Assembly: GCA_024278015.1 (NCBI GenBank)
Contig: JAJRUC010000541.1
Location: 1-11,469 of the forward strand
Direction: 5' to 3'
DNA length: 11,469 nt
From: Chloroflexota bacterium
GTDB lineage: Bacteria; Chloroflexota; Anaerolineae; 4572-78
Both the position numbers and the translations under genes were made by a program. Each line of letters opens with the position of its first letter. Position 1 is the stretch's first letter. The notes under the pieces are model-generated. The model saw only the letters and a list, made by a program, of their open reading frames with translations, searched no databases and was not told where the DNA came from. Shown here piece by piece: positions 1 to 6,543 of the stretch.

Positions 1-1
1 A

Positions 2-769
2 ACACACCTCCCCATCGAACAAATCCGCCCCGGCCAAACCGTCATAAGCCACGATGGACAACCCCACCGGGTTCTACAAACACACCGGCGCAAATACCGG
101 GGCCAAATGACAGGCTTGCAACGAGAAGGAAATAACAACATCCTGTGGCTCACCGCAAACCATCGGGTTTTATGTCAAAAACGCTCCATTCGTTTTCCGC
201 GCAAGCCCAACGCCCGGAACGGCTGGTCTCATATTAGCCCGCAAATGTTCGCCCGTAGCCGGGAACTTCGCCAAAACAGCACCCCCACCGAGAAAAAATT
301 GTGGCAAGCCCTGCGGAGTAATCAATTGGGCGTAGCCTTTCGTCGCCAGCACCCCCTTGGACCCTACATTGCCGATTTTTACTCGCGCCAGGCGGCGCTG
401 GTCATTGAGTTGGATGGCGACTCCCACACCACTGCTGAAGGTCGCGCTCACGATGCAAAACGTACCGCCTGGATTGAAGAGGTTGGCCTGCGCGAGATTC
501 GATTTTGGAATAATGAGGTGACGTCCAACTTGCCGGGCGTATTGCTCAAAATCCAAACCGCCATCAGCGAGACCGTGGTGGAAGGCTGCCCTCAATATGA
601 ATGGCGTCGAGCCGCAGACCTGCGTGTTGGCGATATTGTTTTTCATGGCGACAACCTGACCCCGGTCCCGATTACAACTATCCATCATCAAGAATCAGAA
701 GAAACCGTTTTCGATTTGACCGTTGAAGCCGGACACTCCTATTTAACCGAGACGTGCCTGGTTCATAAT
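2..769 (+). mobile_element. Intein (Hint domain) with embedded nuclease, N-terminus cut by window edge
   Basis: Translation from position 2 begins HLPIEQIRPGQTVISHDGQP, the usual continuation of intein block A. The catalytic Cys1 should lie roughly 10-20 residues left of the window. Block B is LTANHRVL at 149-172, with the TxxH signature (Thr 152-154, His 161-163). Block F is VFDLTVEAGHSYLTE at 707-751, with its conserved His. Block G is CLVHN followed by +1 Cys (755-772), with the penultimate His at 764-766 and terminal Asn at 767-769. All splicing residues visible here are intact and the frame is uninterrupted, so protein splicing is expected. Between blocks B and F sits a DUF559 nuclease instead of the commoner LAGLIDADG endonuclease. 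The C-terminal splice junction lies between 769 and 770. N-terminal junction placement before the CGSGTT motif is inferred. Confidence 0.9.
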
Positions 770-1696
770 TGCGGCTCCGGCACCACGGCGGCGGTGGCGG
801 AAAAATTGGGGCGGCGCTGGATAACCTGCGATTTGGGGCGCTTTGCCATCCACACCACCCGCAAACGGCTGTTGAGCATCCCCAATGTTAAACCCTTTGT
901 GGTGCAAAACCTGGGCAAGTATGAACGCCAGGCGTGGCAAGCCGCCGAATTCGGCGATTCGGAAACGGCGGCGCACCTTGTGGCGCAATATCGCCACTTC
1001 ATTTTAGACCTGTACAACGCTCGTCCGGTGCAAGGTTACACTTGGCTGCACGGCATCAGAGCCGGGCGGATGGTGCATATCGGCGCGGTCGATTCGCCCG
1101 TTTCCCCCGGCGATGTTCAGCAAATTGCAATGGAATTTCGCAAGGCGGTCGGCACGGGGGCAGATGCACCTCAGGAAAGCGCGGTCGATGTGCTGGGCTG
1201 GGATTTCGCCTTTGAGCTGAATGAAGTTGCCAAACAGCAGGCGGCACAAGCCAACATCACCATGCGCTTCATTCGCATTCCCCGTGAAGTGCTGGAAAAG
1301 AAAGCGGTGGAACAGGGCGATATAAAATTCTTTGAGCTGGCGGCGCTGGCGGTGGATGTGGCGCAAAACGGGCGCGGGGTCAATCTCACCCTCACCGATT
1401 TTGTCATCCCCCCGGATGATGTGCCCGCCGATATTCAAGCCGCCATCACCCATTGGAAACAATGGATTGATTATTGGGCGGTCGATTGGGACAACAAAGG
1501 GGACACCTTCCACAATAGGTGGCAAACCTATCGCACCAGCAAAGATAAAAAACTCAGTTTAAAAGCCGGTCACAAATATGATGAACCGGGCGACTATCGC
1601 ATTATGGTCAAAGTGATTGATATTTTGGGCAATGATACCACCAAAACACTCACGGTAACGGTGAAACAAGATGGCAAAACGGCGCAAAAAACATAA
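2..1696 (+). CDS. mod: Type III-like R-M DNA methyltransferase (Mod), 3' part, intein-containing
   Basis: The reading frame is open from the left edge, so the true start and the catalytic DPPY region lie outside. The first 256 codons are intein (to 769). The extein resumes at Cys 770-772 as CGSGTTAAVAEKLGRRW, the FxGxGTT SAM-binding motif of beta-class amino-methyltransferases (N6-adenine or N4-cytosine), where this motif follows the catalytic one. It continues through TCDLGRFAIHTTRKRL and a C-terminal region of about 270 residues ending in a beta-rich segment (EPGDYRIMVKVIDILGND). The product would methylate the recognition site and give the Res partner its specificity. The stop TAA lies inside the start of res (26-bp overlap), indicating an operon. 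Methyltransferase and R-M role are well supported by motif plus neighbour; the type III class is inferred from the Res partner. The family of the C-terminal region is not recognised in detail. Confidence 0.88.
   Translation, partial: THLPIEQIRPGQTVISHDGQPHRVLQTHRRKYRGQMTGLQREGNNNILWLTANHRVLCQKRSIRFPRKPNARNGWSHISPQMFARSRELRQNSTPTEKKLWQALRSNQLGVAFRRQHPLGPYIADFYSRQAALVIELDGDSHTTAEGRAHDAKRTAWIEEVGLREIRFWNNEVTSNLPGVLLKIQTAISETVVEGCPQYEWRRAADLRVGDIVFHGDNLTPVPITTIHHQESEETVFDLTVEAGHSYLTETCLVHNCGSGTTAAVAEKLGRRWITCDLGRFAIHTTRKRLLSIPNVKPFVVQNLGKYERQAWQAAEFGDSETAAHLVAQYRHFILDLYNARPVQGYTWLHGIRAGRMVHIGAVDSPVSPGDVQQIAMEFRKAVGTGADAPQESAVDVLGWDFAFELNEVAKQQAAQANITMRFIRIPREVLEKKAVEQGDIKFFELAALAVDVAQNGRGVNLTLTDFVIPPDDVPADIQAAITHWKQWIDYWAVDWDNKGDTFHNRWQTYRTSKDKKLSLKAGHKYDEPGDYRIMVKVIDILGNDTTKTLTVTVKQDGKTAQKT
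245..565 (+). other. DUF559 (Vsr-like PD-(D/E)XK) endonuclease domain inside the intein
   Basis: About 107 residues run from MFARSRELRQNSTPTEKKLW to VLLKIQTAI. The order of motifs is typical of DUF559: the N-terminal helix 'S/T-P-T-E-K-K-L-W', then FRRQHPLGPYIADFY, then ELDGDSH, then HDAKRTAWIEEVGLREIRFWNNEV. The presumed metal-binding and catalytic residues of the PD-(D/E)XK/Vsr-like fold are present: Asp of ADFY, Glu and Asp of ELDGD, and the following His. The domain therefore looks catalytically intact. Its position between Hint blocks B and F makes a homing endonuclease role likely. Vsr-like homing nucleases are known from introns and inteins, but DUF559 is more often a stand-alone or fused protein of unknown role. 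Cleavage site and activity cannot be read from the sequence. Confidence 0.88.
1660..1664 (+). promoter_or_regulatory. Ribosome binding site of res inside mod
   Basis: GGTGA sits 6 nt before the ATG at 1671, within the last codons of mod. It supports this start for res and suggests translational coupling, since mod terminates 26 bp into res. Confidence 0.5.
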
Positions 1697-4295
1697 TCCG
1701 GCGCAAATGGATTTGTTGGATGTTGGCACAAAAACCGCGCCCTGCGTGCCAAAAATTCGGCAGGCGGTGCGGGCCTGGGTTGCCGCCGGCTACAAAGGCG
1801 CAACCCCCACCACCAAAACCCTGCTCAATTTCTGGTTTCATACCGACCATCGCACCCCTTATGGTGATAAATTTGAATACTATTATTTCCAGCAGGAAGC
1901 CATCGAAACGCTGGTCTATCTGTATGAAGTGGCGAAGGTTCATCGCCATAAAAGTTTGATTGAAACCTACGCCGCCATTCCCTCTCCGTCAACGGGGGGG
2001 AGCAAGGGGGGGTTGCGCCTGTTGCAGTATGATGATTTCACTCGCTATTGTCTCAAAATGGCAACCGGGAGCGGCAAAACCAAAGTGCTGGCGCTGGCTG
2101 TCACCTGGCAGTATTTCAACGCGGTGCTGGAAGATGAAAATCTGTATGCCAAAACCAGTTTAATCATCGCCCCCAATGTGATTGTCTTTGAGCGGTTGCG
2201 GTCTGATTTCGCCGGTGGGCGCGTTTTCCGCACCGACCCGCTCATTCCCCCGGAACTGAAAATTTACTGGGATATGGATTTTTATGTGCGCGGCGATAGT
2301 GAACGGGCAAGTTCCACCGGCGCATTATATCTAACCAACATTCAGCAGCTTTATGAGCGGGAAAATAACAAGCGCAATGAACCCGACATTATGACCACCA
2401 TGCTCGGTTCGCTCCCTCCGGCTGATATGACCCCGGAAGATAAATTTACAGACCGGATTATCAAACGGGGCGGCAATGTTTTTGTGGCAAACGATGAAGC
2501 CCACCACACCCACGATGAAGAAAACGAGTGGAACAAAACCATTCGGCGGCTGCACAGCGCCATTTCCCCTCCCCTGATTTCGGGGGAGGGGAAATGGGAG
2601 GGGGTCGGGGTCATCCAGCTTGATGTGACGGCTACCCCCCGGTACAGCAAAGGGTCGCTGTTCACCTGGACGGTGTTCGATTATCCTTTGAAACAAGCCA
2701 TATTGGATAACGTGGTCAAGCGCCCGCTCAAAGGGATTGCCAAAGGGATGGATGAAACCCCTTCAGAGATTGCCAGCGTGCGCTATCAGAGCTACTTAAC
2801 CGCCGGGGTGGAACGCTGGCGGGAATATCGGGACGCATTAAAGCCGCTCAACAAAAAGCCGGTGCTGTTTGTGATGATGAACAGCACCAAAGACGCGGAT
2901 GATGTGGCAGATTATTTGAGAAGCAAATATCCGGGCGAGTTTGCCGGGGACAAATTACTGGTCATCCACACCGACAGAAAAGGGGAAGTTTCCAAACGGG
3001 ATGTGGAAACGGCGCGGAAAGCGTCGCAAGAAATTGACGATGATAAAAGCCCCACCCATGCCATCGTCAGTGTTTTAATGTTGCGGGAAGGGTGGGATGT
3101 AAAAAGTGTCACCGTGGTGGTGGGCTTGCGCCCGTACACCTCCAAAGCCAATATTTTGCCGGAACAGACCATCGGGCGCGGGTTGCGGTTGATGTTCCGG
3201 GGCAAGCCGGGCGAACCCACGTTTCAGGAACGGGTAGATGTTATCGGCAATAAAGCCTTCATTGAGTTTGTGGAGCAATTGGAACGGGATGAAGACATTG
3301 AATTTGATACCTTTGATTTGGATAAAGACAAAGTTATCATCGAAACCATTTTCCCGGACCCGGAAAAATTGGCGGCTGATATAACCATGCCCATTTTAAG
3401 CCCCATCTTGATTCGCAAAAAGACCCTTAAAGAAGAGATTGAAGCGTTGGATGTGATGGCGTTCAAAACGCCAAAACTTCCAAAAAAATCCACCGATTTG
3501 GCGGCGCAATCATTCACCTATGAGGGCTATGATTTTATCACGCTGGAAAAAATGATTGAGCGGGAATACACCATCCCGGAAGTGCAAACCGCGCAGGAAG
3601 TCATTTCATACTACGCCAAACGTATTGCCGCCGATGTGAAATTGCCGTCGCAATTTGCGCCGCTGGTTCCCAAAATTCGGCAATTTCTGGAATTTAAAGC
3701 CTTTGGGGAACGGGTAGATTTGGATACCCCGGAAATTATCAAAGCCATCTCCCACCGGGTTACCCAGCACGTAACCATCAAAGCGTTTGTGGCGGCATTG
3801 CGTGAAACCATCGTAGAAACGCAAACGCCCGTTCTGGAAAGCGCCGGGCGCAAACTTTCCGCCTGCGATGGATTCCCGTGGTCAAGACCCACATTGCCGG
3901 CGCAAAAGACGGTTTTCAACCTTGTGGCGGCAGATAATCAATTTGAGAAAAACTTTGCCCTGTTTCTGGAGAAAGCGGCCGATGTGGTGCGCTTTGCCAA
4001 GTTGCCGCACAAATTCAACTTCACCATTCCCTATACCGATTCGGTTGCCAATTTACGCTATTATGAACCCGATTTTGTGGCAGTCACAAAGGATGGGGTT
4101 CACCATCTCATTGAAACCAAAGGGCGGGAAGATATTGACGTGAAACACAAGGACCGGACGGCGCAACTTTGGTGTGAAAACGCCACGATGTTGACCGGCA
4201 CAACGTGGGAATATCAAAAGATTTTGCAAAAGGGATTTGAGAAACTTCAGCCGGTAGATTTTGAGGATTTGATTGCTTTGGGGTCTGGAATCTAA
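1671..4295 (+). CDS. res: Type III-like restriction subunit: DEAH helicase/translocase with C-terminal PD-(D/E)XK nuclease
   Basis: This 874-residue protein has superfamily 2 helicase motifs: Walker A ATGSGKT (131-137), Walker B DEAH (275-278), motif III-like TATP (320-323) and motif VI QTIGRGLR (499-506). The C-terminal endonuclease shows EPDF (799-802) and ETKG (815-818), the PD-(D/E)XK signature. Basic residues open the protein (AKRRKKH). Length and order (helicase then nuclease) match Res of type III R-M; it would couple ATP hydrolysis to DNA cleavage in complex with Mod. It overlaps mod by 26 bp. Two stretches look inserted compared with related proteins: residues 103-116 (rich in P, S, G) just before the Walker A region, and 299-314 between DEAH and TATP, the latter encoded by a palindromic repeat. 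All catalytic motifs are intact, so the gene is probably functional. The insertion claim rests on remembered family sequence, not an alignment. Confidence 0.92.
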   Translation: MAKRRKKHNPAQMDLLDVGTKTAPCVPKIRQAVRAWVAAGYKGATPTTKTLLNFWFHTDHRTPYGDKFEYYYFQQEAIETLVYLYEVAKVHRHKSLIETYAAIPSPSTGGSKGGLRLLQYDDFTRYCLKMATGSGKTKVLALAVTWQYFNAVLEDENLYAKTSLIIAPNVIVFERLRSDFAGGRVFRTDPLIPPELKIYWDMDFYVRGDSERASSTGALYLTNIQQLYERENNKRNEPDIMTTMLGSLPPADMTPEDKFTDRIIKRGGNVFVANDEAHHTHDEENEWNKTIRRLHSAISPPLISGEGKWEGVGVIQLDVTATPRYSKGSLFTWTVFDYPLKQAILDNVVKRPLKGIAKGMDETPSEIASVRYQSYLTAGVERWREYRDALKPLNKKPVLFVMMNSTKDADDVADYLRSKYPGEFAGDKLLVIHTDRKGEVSKRDVETARKASQEIDDDKSPTHAIVSVLMLREGWDVKSVTVVVGLRPYTSKANILPEQTIGRGLRLMFRGKPGEPTFQERVDVIGNKAFIEFVEQLERDEDIEFDTFDLDKDKVIIETIFPDPEKLAADITMPILSPILIRKKTLKEEIEALDVMAFKTPKLPKKSTDLAAQSFTYEGYDFITLEKMIEREYTIPEVQTAQEVISYYAKRIAADVKLPSQFAPLVPKIRQFLEFKAFGERVDLDTPEIIKAISHRVTQHVTIKAFVAALRETIVETQTPVLESAGRKLSACDGFPWSRPTLPAQKTVFNLVAADNQFEKNFALFLEKAADVVRFAKLPHKFNFTIPYTDSVANLRYYEPDFVAVTKDGVHHLIETKGREDIDVKHKDRTAQLWCENATMLTGTTWEYQKILQKGFEKLQPVDFEDLIALGSGI
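1978..2015 (+). repeat. Possible in-frame GC-rich repeat insertion in res
   Basis: The strongly strand-biased run CCCTCTCCGTC-AACGGGGGGG-AGCAAGGGGGG codes for PSPSTGGSKGG, low-complexity protein unlike its flanks. A short stem (CCGT at 1986-1989 with ACGG at 1992-1995, continued by G-rich pairing) gives it weak palindromic character. It resembles the C/G-run repeats at 4588-4852, but no long identity to them is visible, so membership of that family is uncertain. Confidence 0.4.
2562..2611 (+). repeat. Palindromic repeat inserted in frame in res
   Basis: A perfect 13-bp inverted repeat, ATTTCCCCTCCCC (2562-2574) with GGGGAGGGGAAAT (2583-2595), has an 8-nt loop and is followed by GGGAGGGGGTCGGGG. 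The C/G-run architecture and the GGGTCGGGG tail are shared with the intergenic copies at 4644-4682 and, inverted, at 4761-4796. It is translated in frame as SPPLISGEGKWEGVG between the DEAH and TATP motifs of the helicase, without breaking the frame. This resembles the in-gene palindromic elements described in Rickettsia (RPEs), though the sequence family is different. Confidence 0.75.
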
Positions 4296-4343
4296 TAATA
4301 CCCGCAATTCAAAATAATTTAAACGCCTGTTCAAAGTTTGCAC

Positions 4344-4394
4344 GCGACAATAAAACGCGCCGGATGTACTGACACCGGCGCGTTTTATTGTCGC
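4344..4394. terminator. Bidirectional intrinsic terminator after res
   Basis: A perfect 20-bp inverted repeat, GCGACAATAAAACGCGCCGG (4344-4363) and its complement (4375-4394), can be extended by TGT/ACA (4365-4367 with 4372-4374) past one bulged A, leaving the loop ACTG. The GC-rich upper stem is flanked by AAAA on the left and TTTTATT on the right, so it should terminate transcription from either direction. It lies 49 bp past the res stop. Confidence 0.85.
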
Positions 4395-4468
4395 TCATAG
4401 TTTATCCCACCGGGACGCGGGTTGCCCCCTTATCTTAAAAAGGTTGGGATGGGAGTACCATCGATTCT

Positions 4469-4499
4469 TTGAGTTTCAGGGGGGATGTGGTATTATAAT
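4469..4499 (+). promoter_or_regulatory. Candidate sigma70-type promoter upstream of the histidine kinase gene
   Basis: TTGAGT (4469-4474) is followed after 16 nt by TATTAT (4491-4496), or after 19 nt by the consensus TATAAT (4494-4499). It lies just past the res terminator and points toward the gene at 4895, which would give a leader of nearly 390 nt containing the repeats. This is a consensus match only. Confidence 0.4.
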
Positions 4500-4587
4500 A
4501 CTAAATCTTTCGTCAAGGATGTGTGTATCAAGTATTGCCCAGTGCTATAAATAACCCCGATTCGGAGTTTCGGCATTATCGTTTTTC

Positions 4588-4682
4588 TCCCCCCTTAATC
4601 CCTGATGAAAAAATCGCTTCGTACCCTCAAAGAGGGGGGAAATGCTCCCTCCCCCTGACAGGGAGAGGGTCGGGGAGAGGGT
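4588..4682. repeat. GC-rich palindromic repeat cluster, copy A
   Basis: TCCCCCCT (4588-4595) pairs with AGGGGGGA (4633-4640). Immediately after comes GCTCCCTCCCC (4644-4654) with a short stem CTCCCT/AGGGAG (4645-4650 with 4660-4665), then GAGGGTCGGGGAG (4665-4677). The last two blocks recur exactly, in inverted orientation, at 4786-4796 and 4764-4776. The region is non-coding; open frames through it come from the repeat sequence itself. Confidence 0.7.
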
Positions 4683-4741
4683 TGAACGCACAATAGCAGC
4701 AAACTCCAAATTCAGGTTATAAATATCGGTAGTGGCCAGGA

Positions 4742-4852
4742 TTGACTGATGGACGAAAACCCCCTCCCCGACCCTCCCCCTAAAAGGGGAGGGAGCAAAA
4801 TTCCCTCTCCCCGCTGGGGAGAGGGGGAAAGACAATTTGTCCCATCAGTCAA
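4742..4852. repeat. MITE-like 111-bp element with 11-bp terminal inverted repeats
   Basis: TTGACTGATGG (4742-4752) and CCATCAGTCAA (4842-4852) are perfect inverted repeats bounding the element. Inside are two hairpins: CCCTCCCC/GGGGAGGG (4772-4779 with 4786-4793) and CCCTCTCCCC/GGGGAGAGGG (4803-4812 with 4816-4825, loop GCT). The left internal part is an inverted copy of the repeat at 4644-4677. There is no coding capacity. It may be a non-autonomous mobile element or a large stem-loop in the leader of the gene at 4895; no clear target-site duplication is visible. Confidence 0.6.
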
Positions 4853-4894
4853 AAATTACCACCACCTAAATATCGTAGTGCCAGAGTCATCAAT

Positions 4895-6448
4895 ATGCAA
4901 GATCCGCTTCTGCTGCTAAACCAAATCAGCGATGAGCTGAACAAAGACCTGAACCCGGATAAAATGTTACAGCGGGTCATTGATCTGACCGTGCCGCATT
5001 TTAAAGCCGCCACCGGGTCTATTATGCTGTTCGATGAAAACAATCGGGTCTCGAAGTATATTTTGCAACAGCAAAACCTGTCTGACGCGCAAGCCCATAA
5101 AATTGTGGGCCAGGTTTTGACGGAAGGCTTTGCGGGCTGGGTGCTTAAACACAAGCGCGGCGACATCATCACTGATACCCGCGACGATGACCGCTGGTTG
5201 ACGTATCCCAATCAACCGTACACGGCCCGGTCGGTATTGGCCGCGCCCCTCATTCGCCGCAACCGGATTGTCGGCATTTTAACCATCAACCACGATACAA
5301 AACCAAATCACTTCAAGAAGCAGGATTTAAAATTACTGGCCGCCATCGCCGGTCAGGCGGCCATCGCCCTTGAAAACGCCCAACTCTTTCGACAAACCGA
5401 ACTGGAACGGGCCACCCTGTCGGCGATTATCAACAGCAGCCACGATGTCATCATTGTGACGCATGGCAATGAAGACGAAATCCTGCTGCTTAACCCCGCC
5501 GCCGAAGAAATTTTGCAGATTGCCGGCGCGCAATGGCTTCAAAAACCGCTGGCAACGGTCACGTCAGCCACAGACATTGTGGGCCTGATTCAGCAGGCCG
5601 CCCCGGAAGCATCCATTGAGTGCTGCAACGGCAAAACGATGACTGCCGGCGTAATTAACGTGCCCAATGTGGGTAAACTAACCCTGATGCACGACATCAG
5701 CGCCCTGAAAGCGCTGGACAAGCTGAAAACCGAGTTCGTCACCGCTTTTACGCACGATTTATCCGCCCCGTTGAGCGCCATCAAGAGCCACCTGCACGTT
5801 GTCCCCATCGACGGCCCCCTGACCGAGCGTCAAACCGAAGATATGGCGGCCATCAACGCCGCCGTCGACCAGATGAGAACCCTCATCAAAGATTTGCTGG
5901 AACTGACCCGCCTGGAAAATTTGAAGGATTTTTACACGTGCGATATTAGTCTGCAAGAAACCGTTCAAAACAGTTTCGGGCGCTTTCGGCAAGTTGCGTC
6001 TACCAAAGAAATCGGGCTATCGGTGTACACCGCCCCCCAGGCCCTGATTATCCACGGCAGTCCATCGCTCATTGCCAGAGCGGTGGATAATCTGGTGGAA
6101 AACGCCCTGAAATACACCCGCCCCAACTGAAAGGTGAACATTTCGTTGCTGGGCAATCAAGCCGAAGCCTGCATTAAAATTGAAGATACCGGCATCGGTA
6201 TTTCTGAGGCCAGTTTGCCGCAGATATTCAACAAATTTTTCCGGGCGCACAAACTTCAGCAAAAAGAAATCCCCGGCAGCGGGCTGGGGCTTTCAATTGT
6301 AAAAGCAATTGTGGAACGGCACGGAGGCCGTGTTTGGGCAGAAAGCCGGCCAAACGCGGGCAGCGCCTTCACCATTGCCCTGCCCCTTCAGCCGCAAAAC
6401 GGCTCACCCAGCCCGCAACCCGCCGTAAAAGTGGCCGGTAAATCGTAA
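4895..6448 (+). pseudogene. GAF-domain sensor histidine kinase, interrupted by one in-frame TGA
   Basis: One frame encodes a complete soluble histidine kinase of about 517 codons except for TGA at 6128-6130. Domains before it: GAF (residues about 17-165), a degenerate PAS-like region (about 168-270), HisKA with H box FVTAFTHDLSAPLSAI and phospho-acceptor His287, and the N box DNLVENALKYT (398-408). After the TGA the same frame continues KVNISLL, then G1 DTGIGI, F box FFRA and G2 GSGLGLSIV, ending at TAA 6446-6448. The TGA falls where homologues commonly have Gly (PNG-x-V), so GGA to TGA explains it. Translation stopping at the TGA gives 411 residues without most of the ATP-binding site. A short reinitiated product from GTG 6134 (104 residues) is conceivable. 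No membrane segment or response regulator gene is nearby. The start has only a weak ribosome site. A sequencing error remains possible. Confidence 0.8.
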
Positions 6449-6543
6449 TATCACCGATTAACCGGGTTCCCCGTCCAACGCTTCTGCGGGCAACATGCCC
6501 AAATCCCCGCCCCCCTGGCGCCGATATTTTCTCAAACCGACGT

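Noticed and set aside
107..565. DUF559 nuclease as an independent gene starting at ATG 107
   Set aside because: The frame is open to the left edge with intein block A-like sequence upstream of 107 and continues through blocks F and G into the methyltransferase, so this Met is internal.
170..691. Minus-strand open frame of 173 residues opposite the intein
   Set aside because: The plus strand encodes recognisable Hint and DUF559 motifs over the same bases; the antisense product has no recognisable motif.
1671..1696. Programmed frameshift fusing Mod and Res at the overlap
   Set aside because: There is an ordinary ATG with a ribosome site and a normal stop; although A-runs are present, both products are complete as separate subunits.
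4545..4835. Minus-strand open frame of 96 residues in the intergenic region
   Set aside because: Its translation (PLSPAGRG, SPTLSLSGGG) is the typical product of the C/G-run palindromic repeats. It spans repeat copies A and B, with no domain or ribosome site.
4296..4894. tRNA, CRISPR array or structured ncRNA in the largest gene-free region
   Set aside because: No cloverleaf, no regularly spaced direct repeats; the symmetry present is accounted for by the terminator and the inverted repeats.
6128..6130. Recoding of TGA as an amino acid genome-wide
   Set aside because: The methyltransferase gene at 9475-10473 ends in TGA immediately before the next start, and no other internal TGA interrupts a gene in the window.
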